A stretch of DNA of 64,000 bases from JAFGXF01 sp963732595. Lineage in GTDB: Bacteria > Chloroflexota > Anaerolineae > Anaerolineales > Anaerolineaceae. The DNA lies in contig CAVSZZ010000002.1 in the NCBI GenBank assembly GCA_963732595.1, forward strand, positions 1,302,001 through 1,366,000, read 5' to 3'. Positions within the stretch are counted from its first letter, which is position 1; each line of letters begins with the position of its first letter. The notes below the pieces were generated by a model. It worked only from the letters and a program-made list of their open reading frames with translations, had not been told where the DNA came from and made no database searches. A program made the translations under genes and the position numbers. Of the stretch, positions 27,600 through 36,287 are shown piece after piece.

Positions 27600-28028
27600 G
27601 TTTTTCGTCCGCCACTTGCCGGAAGGGTGGTGGAAGCCTGTGATCAGGCTTCAGAGGCATCCGCTGATCGATCGATTTTTCCCGTTACCGGGTTAGCATC
27701 CTCTTCGCAAAGGAGAACCTCTTCCTCGTCATCTCACCCAGTGAGATGCAGCCGCCGTATCCCTGTTATTCAGTTGTAGGTGAACCCCCGTAAATGAGTA
27801 CCCCACCATGCCGTGTGTAACGAAGTTTTGAACCTGCTTTCGCAGGTGTGGTTCGCCTCGTAAACGCCGCCTTGGCGCTGGCCTATCGCGTTGCTTACGT
27901 AAGAAGGAACCACTTATAAATCTTATTGGCTCAAAACCGAAAGCGTCACATCACGCACACGGCAGGGCAATTTTCCTTATATCACATATTGTCAAGCCTG
28001 AGTAGGACAGCTGGGTACTATTCAGGTA
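27600..28028. other. Non-coding stretch between glnA and the MFS gene
   Basis: No credible gene is seen on either strand. Apart from the glnA control region and the structured-RNA candidate at 27774-27919, it contains a strong short hairpin CATCTCA-CCCAG-TGAGATG (27730-27748). Several purine- and pyrimidine-rich blocks without periodic coding character are also present. Confidence 0.5.
27774..27919 (+). ncRNA. Candidate structured RNA, possibly 6S RNA
   Basis: The segment can close on itself with UUGUAGGUG (27774-27782) pairing to CACUUAUAA (27911-27919). Inside is a tight hairpin CCUGC-UUUC-GCAGG (27833-27846). A long irregular hairpin is built from GUGGUUC/GAACCAC, CGUAA/UUACG and AACGC/GCGUU (27848-27913); the outermost pairs compete with the closing stem. 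The string AAGUUUUGAACCUGC in the 5' half recalls 6S RNAs of low-GC Gram-positives from memory, and an irregular rod of about 150-190 nt suits 6S. However, the reverse strand would give a GAAA tetraloop on the small hairpin, so orientation is not certain. There is no coding potential. Confidence 0.35.
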
Positions 28029-29237
28029 CTATTTTACGAATTTCCAGAACAACAGGCCTGCCATCAGACTCATGCCTGCGCCAAAGAAGAACGGTGCGGG
28101 TGCACCAAAACCGGTCCATGCACCTACACCCTGCCACAATACACCGGCGATGGCCGAAGCCGGCAATGCACTCAAGCCGACCGCCATGGCGTACAGCCCG
28201 TAGGCCGTCCCGCGCTTTTCATCCGGGACCAGATCGGCGATCAGGGCTTTACCGCTGCCCTCGGTGAAGGCATAGTAAACGCCATAGAGGCCGAATAATG
28301 CCCAAATACCGCCGCCAGTTTTCGAGAGGGCAAACCCCATGTAGATCAGCGCATATAACAGCCAGCCAAAAAGGATCATTCGGCGCCGGCCGATCTTATC
28401 TGACAGGATGCCGATCGGCGTGGAAAGAATAGAATAGATGGCATTGAAGGTCAGCAGCATGCCCATCACCTGTAGAAGTGTCAGGCCACGCTCCTGACCG
28501 CGCAAGACAATGAAGGAATCGGAGGAGTTGCCAAGCGTGAAAAGAACGGTGACGCCCAGGTAGATCAGAAAACGCTTGTCCATACCCTTGAGTGACAGTG
28601 AGGGTTTTGATGCGCCATCTTTGGGCTTGATCTCCTTGGCACCGATCGCCAGGATTAAAACGGCCAGCACGGAAGGAATGATACTGACCAGCACCAGGGT
28701 CTGGAATGTCGGGCGGGTGAGTACGGCGGAGTTCTTCTGGGTGAAGGCAATGATCAACATGGCTATCAGGATACCGATGAAGGCGCCAGCTGTATCCCCG
28801 GCACGCTGAATGCCAAAAGCCATCCCGCGCTTCTCAGGTTCGGTTGAGCCGGCCAGCAGCGCATCGCGCGGAGCAGTCCGGATACCCTTGCCGACCCTGT
28901 CGGTGAAGCGGATGCCCAACACGGCGCCCCAGGTTGTGGCGAGATAATAAAAGGGTTTGGCAATGGTCGACAAGCCATACCCCAGGACGGCCAGCCACTT
29001 GCGCTGGTGCATCCGGTCGGAGATATATCCAGCGAAGATCTTGGTGATGCTGGCGGTCGATTCGGCGATCCCATCGATCAAGCCGATCAGTGAGGTGCGT
29101 ACGCCCAAAACGTTATACAGAAAAAGAGGAATGATGTTGGCCAGCATCTCCGATGAGATGTCGGTTAGCATCGATGTGAAGGTCATGACCCATACGTTGC
29201 GGTGCAATTTGGTTTTGGTTGTTGTTTTCTGATCCAT
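28029..29237 (-). CDS. MFS transporter
   Basis: The 402-residue protein has about twelve hydrophobic helices and the MFS loop 2-3 signature region (AGYISDRMHQRKWLAVLGYG). TDRVGKGIRTAPRDALLAGS is a block shared by a subfamily of bacterial MFS proteins annotated as multidrug or sugar efflux. A second-half equivalent is LSDKIGRRRMILFGWLL. The basic N-terminus (KTTTKTKLHRNVWVMTFTSM) is cytoplasmic. The substrate cannot be predicted. It is divergent from the lipoprotein gene at 29284, with about 45 bp between them. Confidence 0.87.
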   Translation of the reverse strand: MDQKTTTKTKLHRNVWVMTFTSMLTDISSEMLANIIPLFLYNVLGVRTSLIGLIDGIAESTASITKIFAGYISDRMHQRKWLAVLGYGLSTIAKPFYYLATTWGAVLGIRFTDRVGKGIRTAPRDALLAGSTEPEKRGMAFGIQRAGDTAGAFIGILIAMLIIAFTQKNSAVLTRPTFQTLVLVSIIPSVLAVLILAIGAKEIKPKDGASKPSLSLKGMDKRFLIYLGVTVLFTLGNSSDSFIVLRGQERGLTLLQVMGMLLTFNAIYSILSTPIGILSDKIGRRRMILFGWLLYALIYMGFALSKTGGGIWALFGLYGVYYAFTEGSGKALIADLVPDEKRGTAYGLYAMAVGLSALPASAIAGVLWQGVGAWTGFGAPAPFFFGAGMSLMAGLLFWKFVK

Positions 29238-29283
29238 ATGGACTCCTGGTGGAATTTTCTATTATATCGCCTAACCACAGTGG

Positions 29284-29994
29284 ATGAATTCCGTACCAGG
29301 CAGTATGTTAAAATCAACACTGCTTTTTATGAGACACAGTAATTACTTATTCCCCTTGCTTCTGCTGCTGGTTAGCGGCCTGGCTTGTTCGATTCCACAA
29401 CTGGCCTGGCTGCCGTTCCTGGCGCCCGACCCTACCCCCGCTCCAGGGGCGATCTATTACGATGATTTTTCCAACCCGGAGTCGGGCTGGTATACCCAAT
29501 CCAGTGATGATCATTCAGCTCTGTACGATTGGGGTGGGCTGCGGTTTCGCATTAATCTAGCGGATTTTGATTCGTGGTCCTATCCGCCCCAGGAATACAG
29601 CGATGCCATCATCTGGGTTGAGGCTGCCAAACTGGAGGGCACGGATGATAACGCCTTTGGACTGCTCTGCCGTATCCAGGAAGATGGCGACTTTTATGCT
29701 TTCCTGATCAGCAGCGACGGGTATGCAGGCATCGCCCGCCGCCAGTCCGGGGTTTACCAGATGTTGAGTGGTGACAGTATGACTTACAGCGAAGTGGTGT
29801 CATCTTCCACAGGTCTGTATCGCTTGAGAGCTTCCTGCGAACGGAGCGAACTTTCCTTTTATGTCAACGACCTGCTCGTTGCGACAGCCAAAGGGGAGGG
29901 GTTGGTCAGCGGCAAGGTTGGCGTGTTGGCCGGCACATATTCCCAGGCTGGTGTGGATATCTTCTTTGATAATTTCATCGTGACGATTCCATGA
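29284..29994 (+). CDS. Lipoprotein with concanavalin-like (DUF1080-type) domain
   Basis: A lipoprotein signal is evident: MRHSNYLFPLLLLLVSGLAC with lipobox SGLAC. The true start is probably the ATG at 29329, although upstream ATGs at 29284 and 29305 are in frame. The mature part (YYDDFSNPESGWYTQSSDDH ... GVLAGTYSQAGVDIFFDNFI) has the beta-sandwich signature of secreted DUF1080/LamG-like proteins: 'DDFSxPxSGW' at the start and 'FDNF' at the end. Such domains often bind sugars. No catalytic residues can be named. Its stop overlaps the mtaB start (ATGA). Confidence 0.75.
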   Translation: MNSVPGSMLKSTLLFMRHSNYLFPLLLLLVSGLACSIPQLAWLPFLAPDPTPAPGAIYYDDFSNPESGWYTQSSDDHSALYDWGGLRFRINLADFDSWSYPPQEYSDAIIWVEAAKLEGTDDNAFGLLCRIQEDGDFYAFLISSDGYAGIARRQSGVYQMLSGDSMTYSEVVSSSTGLYRLRASCERSELSFYVNDLLVATAKGEGLVSGKVGVLAGTYSQAGVDIFFDNFIVTIP

Positions 29995-31284
29995 ACGTTT
30001 ACCTTGATATGGTGGGTTGCCGGTTGAATCAGGCGGAGATCGAAACCTACGCCCGGCACTTTCGCGCTGCTGGCCACAACCTGGTTCCCTCGGCCGCAAA
30101 AGCTGACCTGGTGGTCGTGAACACCTGCGCGGTGACCGGTGCGGCGGCATCCGATTCGCGCCAGAAGATACGACAGGCAAATCAAACTGGTGCAAGGGTG
30201 GTGGTCACCGGCTGCTGGTCCAGTCTGGAGCCTGAGGCGGCAGCAGCACTCCCCGGCGTTCGACAGGTTATTCCAAATACCAACAAGGATTTGCTGGTTG
30301 AAACCATTCTAAAAAGCCAGGAAGCCAGTTCAGAAGCGATCGGCCGTGTCCCGGTTGCGGGCAACCGAAAACGCACGCGGGCTTTCATCAAGGTCCAGGA
30401 TGGCTGTGATAACCACTGCACGTACTGTGTAACACGCCTGGCCCGCGGAAACGGCCGCAGTGTACCGGTCGTGCAGGTGATTGCTGATGTCAACAGCGCG
30501 ATTAACGGCGGGGTTCAGGAAGCAGTTTTGACCGGGGTGCAGATCGGGGCTTGGGGTCGTGATCTCTCCCCCACGGCACACCTGGCAGACTTGCTGAAAG
30601 CCATCCTGTCACACACACCCATCCCACGCCTGAGGACTCAGCTCCATCGAACCCTGGGAGGTGGATGACGAATTAATTTCCTTATGGCGCGATCCGCGTC
30701 TGTGTCGCCACTTCCATTTACCGATGCAATCCGGTTCACCGGCAGTCCTCAAACATATGGCTCGCAGAACCACACCTGTGGAGTTCCAGTTGCTGGTTGA
30801 GAAGCTAAGGCACGCCATTCCGGGTGTTTCCATCACCACAGATGTCATTGTAGGTTTCCCGGGTGAGGATGATGCTGCCTTCGAAGATACCCGCACCTTG
30901 GTGGAAGCGCTGGCGTTCTCCGGTGGACACGTCTTCGTTTTCTCCGCCCGCCCAGGCACACCCGCAGCCGGTTATGGGGACCAGGTACCTTTTCAAATCC
31001 GCCGGCAGCGCAGCCGCGTGCTCAGGGATCTGTTCAGCCGCCAGGTTGAGGACTTCCAGATATCTTTCACGGGCCAGGTGCTCGATGTGCTGTGGCAGCG
31101 ATCCATCCATAAACCGGGTGGCTGGCTTACCTCAGGTTTAAGTGATAATTACATCAAGGTTTCCGCTCCGACACCAGATGACCGGGCGAATAAGATCGAC
31201 CGGGTCGTCATCCATGGCGCCGGTCAGGGCGGATTGACTGCAAAGGTTCTGAATTATGAAGATGAGATCATTGCGGCTGCGTAA
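29991..31284 (+). pseudogene. mtaB: MtaB-like tRNA methylthiotransferase, one frameshift as sequenced
   Basis: This radical-SAM enzyme family adds a methylthio group to ct6A or t6A at tRNA position 37. The N-terminal UPF0004 domain has the three auxiliary-cluster cysteines (DMVGCRLNQAE, VVNTCAVT, VTGCWSSL). The radical-SAM motif CDNHCTYC follows, and QSGSPAVLKHMARR, TDVIVGFPGE and VFVFSARPGTPA are present. A C-terminal TRAM-like domain ends the protein. One extra base near 30632 breaks the frame: removing it turns LRTQLHR into LRLSSIEPWEVDDE, the conserved 'RLSSIEP' block. The repaired length of about 430 aa is normal for MtaB. The gene opens a run of RNA-modification genes. Confidence 0.88.
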
Positions 31285-32362
31285 CCAGCCGGTAAAGTTA
31301 CCGGTCTACATGCCTGATGCAACCCTCGGCGTGGTACGCTCGGTGGATGCGGGCGATCTGGAAGCTTGCCAGATCCAGGCGGTGGTGATGAACACCTACC
31401 ACCTGATGCAGCGTCCGGGATCCACCACCATCGATTCCTTGGGTGGTTTGCACGAGATGTGCGGTTGGCAGCGCCCTATCGTGACCGATTCGGGTGGCTT
31501 CCAGGCTTATTCGCTGATAAGTGATAATCCCAAATTGGGTTCGATCACTGAGAAGGGTATTCATTTCAGGCCGGAAGGTGCCGGGCGCAAGTACCTGCTG
31601 ACACCCGAAAAATGTGTCCAATTGCAGTTTGGATACGGTTCGGATGTGATCATTTGCCTGGACCAATGCACGCACGTGGATGCGCCCCGCGACGCCCAGG
31701 AGCAGGCGGTCGTGCGCACCATTCGCTGGGCACGCCAGTGCAAGGATGAATACCTTGATCAACTCGAACATGCCAAGATCCGTGACGATGCCCGCCCGAA
31801 GTTGTTTGCGGTCATCCAGGGCGGTGGGTATCCTGATTTAAGGAAAGTCTGCGCCGAAGCGCTGCTCGAAATCGGCTTTGATGGCTTTGGATTTGGTGGC
31901 TGGCCGCTCGATAAACAGGGTGCATTGCTGGAGGATACCCTGGGATATACGCGCAGCCTGGTACCGAAAGATTACCCGATGCATGCGCTCGGGGTTGGGC
32001 ATCCCAAGAACGTGCTGGCATGCTTCGACCTGGGTTATGACTTATTTGACAGCGCCATGCCCACGCGCGATGCGCGCCACGGGCGTCTGTTGCGCTTCAA
32101 CCAACCTTTGCAAGGTCCAACCGCCGGGTTAAGCGGCGACTGGCTTTCGTATGTTTATATCGAGGATAAAAAGCATATCAAAGCCGATACGGCCATTTCA
32201 CCCGACTGTGATTGCCTGTGTTGCCGGCGCTACTCGCTCGGCTTTCTGCACCACCTGTTCAAGATCAATGATAGTCTTTTTCAGCGCCTGGCCACCATTC
32301 ACAACCTGCGCTTCATGAGCCAGCTGGAAGACCGGCTAAGGCTGCGCGCAGGCGACGGGTAA
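31256..32362 (+). CDS. tgt: tRNA-guanine transglycosylase family protein with altered base pocket
   Basis: The 368-residue TIM-barrel protein keeps the core Tgt residues: TDSGGFQ (Asp 78), DQC (Asp 136, Cys 138), AVIQGGGYPDLR, YDLFDSAMPTRDARHGR (nucleophile Asp 265) and the zinc site CDCLCC (Cys 318, 320, 323) with a downstream HH. Family members exchange guanine 34 of GUN-anticodon tRNAs for preQ1 (bacteria) or queuine (eukaryotes). The usual bacterial GGLAVGE loop is GGWPLDK here (215-220), so the pocket Val and Glu are replaced by Leu and Lys. DEC has become DQC. The substrate base may therefore not be preQ1. The start overlaps mtaB by 29 bp; an ATG six bases later is also possible. Confidence 0.82.
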   Translation: MKMRSLRLRNQPVKLPVYMPDATLGVVRSVDAGDLEACQIQAVVMNTYHLMQRPGSTTIDSLGGLHEMCGWQRPIVTDSGGFQAYSLISDNPKLGSITEKGIHFRPEGAGRKYLLTPEKCVQLQFGYGSDVIICLDQCTHVDAPRDAQEQAVVRTIRWARQCKDEYLDQLEHAKIRDDARPKLFAVIQGGGYPDLRKVCAEALLEIGFDGFGFGGWPLDKQGALLEDTLGYTRSLVPKDYPMHALGVGHPKNVLACFDLGYDLFDSAMPTRDARHGRLLRFNQPLQGPTAGLSGDWLSYVYIEDKKHIKADTAISPDCDCLCCRRYSLGFLHHLFKINDSLFQRLATIHNLRFMSQLEDRLRLRAGDG

Positions 32363-32370
32363 GAGACCCC

Positions 32371-33189
32371 ATGAAATCTATTGACCCGGAGAGTATGCTT
32401 GAGCAACTGGTCGAACATGTCCGGCAAGGCTCGGATTACCGAGAGATCCAACCCGACTTGATCCGTTCGATCGGCCGGCGCGAATTGTGTGCACGCCGCA
32501 GCCTGCGTGAGGCGGTCAAAGCCACCCGTTCCAAGCTGCACCAGGTGGGGGGTGCCTACCTGGTGGGGCAGCCTGATTATGCCGGCTGGGTCCGCCAGCT
32601 GCAGGATCTGCCCACCGGGCGACAAAATCCCGAGGTGAAACATTTATGTTTGGAAGCCATGCGCGTGCATGCCTCAACGCGAGAGCGGCTGCCGAGCCTT
32701 GATACTTTTTTTAATACCTGTCTGGCCAGTGTTGGCCCGGTCAAATCGATTTTGGACCTGGCTTGTGGTTTGAATCCTTTGGCGCTGGCCTGGATGCCAC
32801 TGGCGGACAAGCCGGTTTACCTGGCCTGTGATATTTACGGGGATATGGTGGCATTCCTGGGTGCCTTCTTTGCCCATCTCAGGCAGGACGGCCGCGTCTG
32901 GAGCTGTGACCTGAGCCAGGGCATACCGGACGACCGGGTTCAAGTGGCTTTTATGTTGAAGTCCATCCCCTGCCTGGAGCAATTGGACAGGGGCCTGCCA
33001 TTGCGACTGATGGATGGCATCCACGCCGATCACCTGCTGATCTCCTTCCCGGTGGCCAGTCTGGGCGGGCGTGGCAAGGGCATGCGCGCCAATTACGAAG
33101 CTCATTTTATGGAATTGGTCGCCGGACGACCCTGGCGAATCGAGCGACATGAGTTTCCGGGTGAATTGGCTTTCCTGGTCACGAAATGA
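32371..33189 (+). CDS. Rmt/FmrO-like 16S rRNA (guanine-1405-N7) methyltransferase homologue
   Basis: The 272-residue protein matches the RmtA/B/C-ArmA-FmrO family along its length. It has an N-terminal helical region with TRSKLHQVGGAYL, HASTRERL (100-107), the SAM motif ILDLACGLNPLAL (127-139), AFMLKSIPCLEQL (193-205) and SFPVASLGGRGKGM (225-238). These blocks are nearly identical in RmtB as I remember it. The family methylates N7 of G1405 in helix 44 and blocks 4,6-disubstituted 2-deoxystreptamine aminoglycosides. It lies 8 bp after tgt, and its stop overlaps the start of a diverged paralogue by 4 bases. No mobile element is near and composition is like its neighbours, so it appears intrinsic. 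Confidence 0.85.
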   Translation: MKSIDPESMLEQLVEHVRQGSDYREIQPDLIRSIGRRELCARRSLREAVKATRSKLHQVGGAYLVGQPDYAGWVRQLQDLPTGRQNPEVKHLCLEAMRVHASTRERLPSLDTFFNTCLASVGPVKSILDLACGLNPLALAWMPLADKPVYLACDIYGDMVAFLGAFFAHLRQDGRVWSCDLSQGIPDDRVQVAFMLKSIPCLEQLDRGLPLRLMDGIHADHLLISFPVASLGGRGKGMRANYEAHFMELVAGRPWRIERHEFPGELAFLVTK

Positions 33190-34001
33190 ACAAGCCGGAT
33201 GAGGATCAAGTCATGGCGCTGGTAGCCGAAGTCGGTAAAAAGCCGGCTTACCAGGCAATGGGCATCCCCGAGATCACCCTGCGCGACCTGGCCAGCAAGG
33301 CACTTGAGCGCCAGCCTTCGACCCGGATGGCATTGAAGACCATGCGACGCAAGTTGCACCAGATCAGCGCACCTTATCTGGGCGACCCGGATTATGCCCG
33401 GGCGACCACTGACCTTCTAACCGCCTTTGAAGCGATGGATTCGGAAGCCATCGAGACATGCTGTCGTGGAATCCTCTCGAGCCACACCTCAACCCGTGAA
33501 CGATTACTATTACTGGAGGGTTTTTATCAGCAGCTTTTCAGCCAGGGGGGGCAGCCTGATTCGATCCTGGACCTGGCTTGCGGATTGAACCCGTTGACTT
33601 GGCGCTGGATGGGATTGCCTGCCCGCACACATTACCTGGCATATGATATTCATGCACCACGGGTTTCATTCCTGAACACTTACTTCCAGATGGAAGGCTT
33701 GACAGGTGAGGCGATCCTGCGCGATATCCTGGTCGAGCCGCCCACTGGCACTGCGGATGCCGCTTTCCTGTTCAAGGAGGCGCATCGCTTCGAGGAACGC
33801 GAAGCGGGCTGTAACCGCGACTTGTGGCGCGCATTGAACGTCAAAACGCTCTACGTTTCCCTGCCCCCCTTCAGCATGACCGGCCGGCATGACCTGACAA
33901 TCAAGAACCGTAAGCTGGTGGAACGCAGTCTATCGGAAGAAACCTGGCGGGTCAGCGAATTGAATTTCCCGAATGAGCAAGTCTTTGTGATCGAGAAATA
34001 A
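33186..34001 (+). CDS. Diverged paralogue of the Rmt-like 16S methyltransferase
   Basis: The 271-residue protein is collinear with its upstream neighbour: MRRKLHQISAPYL, HTSTRERL (100-107), ILDLACGLNPLTW (127-139), AFLFKEAHRFEER and VSLPPFSMTGRHDL. The SAM site is conserved. The segment after the SLP/SFP strand is changed: the LGGRGKGM block, which in Rmt enzymes belongs to the rRNA-recognition and catalytic surface, has become MTGRHDL. It may have altered target specificity, lost catalysis, or act as a partner. The start overlaps the first copy's stop (ATGA) and its end overlaps the RsmF-like start, so the three are translationally coupled. I know no family name for this second type. Confidence 0.75.
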   Translation: MNKPDEDQVMALVAEVGKKPAYQAMGIPEITLRDLASKALERQPSTRMALKTMRRKLHQISAPYLGDPDYARATTDLLTAFEAMDSEAIETCCRGILSSHTSTRERLLLLEGFYQQLFSQGGQPDSILDLACGLNPLTWRWMGLPARTHYLAYDIHAPRVSFLNTYFQMEGLTGEAILRDILVEPPTGTADAAFLFKEAHRFEEREAGCNRDLWRALNVKTLYVSLPPFSMTGRHDLTIKNRKLVERSLSEETWRVSELNFPNEQVFVIEK

Positions 34002-35404
34002 TGGCTAAAAAGAAAGCTCCCATCATTGTCGCAAAAGTTGATCCCAATGAGGTTCTGGCACGCTACCGTGCGCTGGTCCCAGAGGAGACATATGCCTGTA
34101 TCCTGGCGGAGATGGATCGAGCCTTACCACAGGGGTTTCGTACCAATCAATTGCAAGCCATCACCCCCGAGGTTGTGACAGGCTGGCAAGCGAAATACGG
34201 CTGGGAGTTGCAGTCGGTTCCGTTTTGTGAAAATGGCTGGCAGGTGTTATCCGCTACCACGCCACCCAGCCAAACGCTTGAGCATTTGATGGGGGCATTT
34301 TATATTCAGGAAGCCTCTTCGATGCTGCCTCCCGAGTTGTTTGACTATGACTCTGTTACCCCAGAGGTGGTTTTAGACCTGGCCGCCTCGCCGGGGGGAA
34401 AGACCACACACCTGGTGGATAAAATGTGTGATCGCGGCCTGGTAATCGCCAATGATGCCAGCCGTTCACGAATCCAGGCATTGCGCCTGGCACTGGAGCG
34501 TTGGGGAGCGATCAATGTTGCCATAACCTGCCAGCCGGGTGAGCTGTTTGGTGCCTGGTTCCCGGGAAAGTTTGATAAGGTATTGATTGATGCGCCTTGC
34601 AGCATGGAAGGCTTACGCACAGCCGAATCACACCCGATGAGGTCGGTTACCGGTCGGGAACGGGAAAGTCTGGCCAGCCGGCAGATCCGCTTGCTGGTGA
34701 GTGCCCTGCGAGCGGTACGGACTGGCGGCCAGGTGGTCTATTCCACCTGCACGCTGGCACCCGAAGAAGATGAAGCCGTTTTACTTGCGATCAAACAGCG
34801 CTTTGGTACAGCGGTCGAAATCGTGAATCCCAGGCCGATTTTGAATGCCCCTGCACTTCAATTGCCGGAAGCCGGGCAGTTCCCGGAGATCAGCCGGTCC
34901 TTGCGCATCTGGCCCCACTTATATAACACGGCTGGATTTTTTACTGCGCTGATCCGCAAGAATGAAGATATCGATGAAGAGTCAGGTAATCGCCCTCCTC
35001 AAAGAAGCTGGGAACGCCAGGGCTGGACGCGGTTGAATTCCCGCGCAGTGAGAGAGCTGGCATCGGCATTCAATGACCGGTTCGGCTTTGATCTGGAGGT
35101 TCTGACCAACCATCAGAGGCTCACATTTTGGAAACGAGATGAGCGCATCCAGGCGGTGCCGGAGCTCTTTTTAGAGAGATTCGGGAGTTTCCCGGTGGTT
35201 GCAGCAGGGCTTGAGATGGGCAGTATGATCGGTGGTTCATTACAACCCTCACACGAGTTGGCTGCCCGCTTCTCCGTTCAGTTTACCGGGGGGCGAATAA
35301 TGCTGCCGTATGATCAGCTGGCTGCCTGGCTGCGGGGTAGTGATGTTCATATCCCGGTTGCGTCGGAACTGCATCCGGGTCGTGTGGTGTGTCTGTTTAA
35401 CTGA
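34001..35404 (+). CDS. RsmF/NOL1-NOP2-Sun-like rRNA (cytosine-C5) methyltransferase
   Basis: The 467-residue protein has the Sun-family core: YIQEASSMLPPELF, SAM motif VLDLAASPGGKTTHLVD (124-140), LIDAPCSMEGLR (Cys 200) and VYSTCTLAPEEDEAV (Cys 250, the nucleophile). The C-terminal 150 residues form a PUA-like tail seen in RsmF/YebU-type proteins. In E. coli RsmF makes m5C1407 in 16S rRNA, two nucleotides from the G1405 target of Rmt enzymes. Length and tail fit RsmF better than RsmB, though the exact site cannot be read from sequence. It is coupled to the Rmt-like pair by a one-base overlap (ATAATGG). Confidence 0.85.
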   Translation: MAKKKAPIIVAKVDPNEVLARYRALVPEETYACILAEMDRALPQGFRTNQLQAITPEVVTGWQAKYGWELQSVPFCENGWQVLSATTPPSQTLEHLMGAFYIQEASSMLPPELFDYDSVTPEVVLDLAASPGGKTTHLVDKMCDRGLVIANDASRSRIQALRLALERWGAINVAITCQPGELFGAWFPGKFDKVLIDAPCSMEGLRTAESHPMRSVTGRERESLASRQIRLLVSALRAVRTGGQVVYSTCTLAPEEDEAVLLAIKQRFGTAVEIVNPRPILNAPALQLPEAGQFPEISRSLRIWPHLYNTAGFFTALIRKNEDIDEESGNRPPQRSWERQGWTRLNSRAVRELASAFNDRFGFDLEVLTNHQRLTFWKRDERIQAVPELFLERFGSFPVVAAGLEMGSMIGGSLQPSHELAARFSVQFTGGRIMLPYDQLAAWLRGSDVHIPVASELHPGRVVCLFN

Positions 35405-35448
35405 AGCGGGTCAGTTCGCAGGTCTCGGGAAGATACTGGCCGGGCGGG

Positions 35449-36222
35449 TTAAGAACCAGCTTCCCCGGCGTCTGGTGGCTTGAGTTCCCCTAACTCGTAT
35501 AAGATGAGCGCTGCCAGACTGATCGCAGCGGTTTCCATACGCAGGGTACGCTGGCCAAGGCTCACCGGTCGCCAACCCAGATCGATCGCCTGGCTGGCTT
35601 CGTCATCTGAGAATCCTCCCTCCGGACCGATCAATGCAGCGATCGTCACCGGGCGGTCATAGCGTCCTTTTGGCAGGCAGTCATTCAAACTTGCGGCAGC
35701 TTCCTTTTCCCAGGCGATCAGGCAAACCTCGTGGTTCTTCTTCCCTTCCGTCAGAGCCCTGGCCAGCGGTATCGCCGCCTGGATCCTGGGGATGCGTCCG
35801 CGCCCACATTGTTCGGCTGCCTCACGCAGGATGCCTTCCCAGCGCTCCGCTTTGCGTGATTCGCCGGCAGTCTCACGAACCAGGCTGCGGCATGTGACGA
35901 CCGGGACGAAGGTCGTTACACCGAGTTCAGTCCCTTTTTGAAGGATCCACTCAAACTTGGCCCGTTGGGTCAGACCAACATATAAGGATAAGTGGTGGCG
36001 AGGATCACCCGATGAAAGCATCTCGGATACGATCTCACCTTCGAGATGCCCCCGGTCCACGACGGTCAAGCGCACCTGGCGTTCGATGCCACCACCATCC
36101 AGAACGGTTACGATTGATCCAGGAGATAACCGCAGGACTCGCACGATCTGGTGGGCGGTTTCACCTTCAAAATGGACATTTGGCGGCTGGATCCAACCCG
36201 GAGGTATGAAGAATCGGTTCAT
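35449..36222 (-). CDS. rsmE: 16S rRNA (uracil-1498-N3)-methyltransferase RsmE
   Basis: The 257-residue SPOUT methyltransferase has the N-terminal PUA-like part (MNRFFIPPGWIQPPN, HQIVRVLRLSPGS). The trefoil-knot part has KFEWILQKGTELGVTTFVPV, EAAEQCGRGRIPRI, ALIGPEGGFSDDEA and LGQRTLRMETAAISLAAL, all standard RsmE blocks. The target is U1498 in helix 44, near the decoding site. It runs opposite to the RsmF-like gene with the two 3' ends about 45 bp apart. Confidence 0.93.
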   Translation of the reverse strand: MNRFFIPPGWIQPPNVHFEGETAHQIVRVLRLSPGSIVTVLDGGGIERQVRLTVVDRGHLEGEIVSEMLSSGDPRHHLSLYVGLTQRAKFEWILQKGTELGVTTFVPVVTCRSLVRETAGESRKAERWEGILREAAEQCGRGRIPRIQAAIPLARALTEGKKNHEVCLIAWEKEAAASLNDCLPKGRYDRPVTIAALIGPEGGFSDDEASQAIDLGWRPVSLGQRTLRMETAAISLAALILYELGELKPPDAGEAGS

Positions 36223-36287
36223 TTAAATCACTGCTATACTTGGGATGAAATTACCGGGTAATTATACCCATTGAGGAACCATCTGCC

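Noticed and set aside
27926..28267. Plus-strand open frame of 113 codons at the 3' end of the MFS gene
   Set aside because: Most of it is antisense to the conserved MFS C-terminus. The composition is Arg/Ser-rich, as in shadow frames.
31256..32362. Tgt homologue as DpdA, a DNA deazaguanine-insertion enzyme
   Set aside because: Length and zinc site are those of tRNA-type Tgt, and no other Dpd or restriction gene is near.
32371..34001. Rmt-like pair as a recently acquired resistance cassette
   Set aside because: There are no transposon ends or composition shift, and the genes are translationally coupled to neighbours on both sides. That favours a long-standing chromosomal position.
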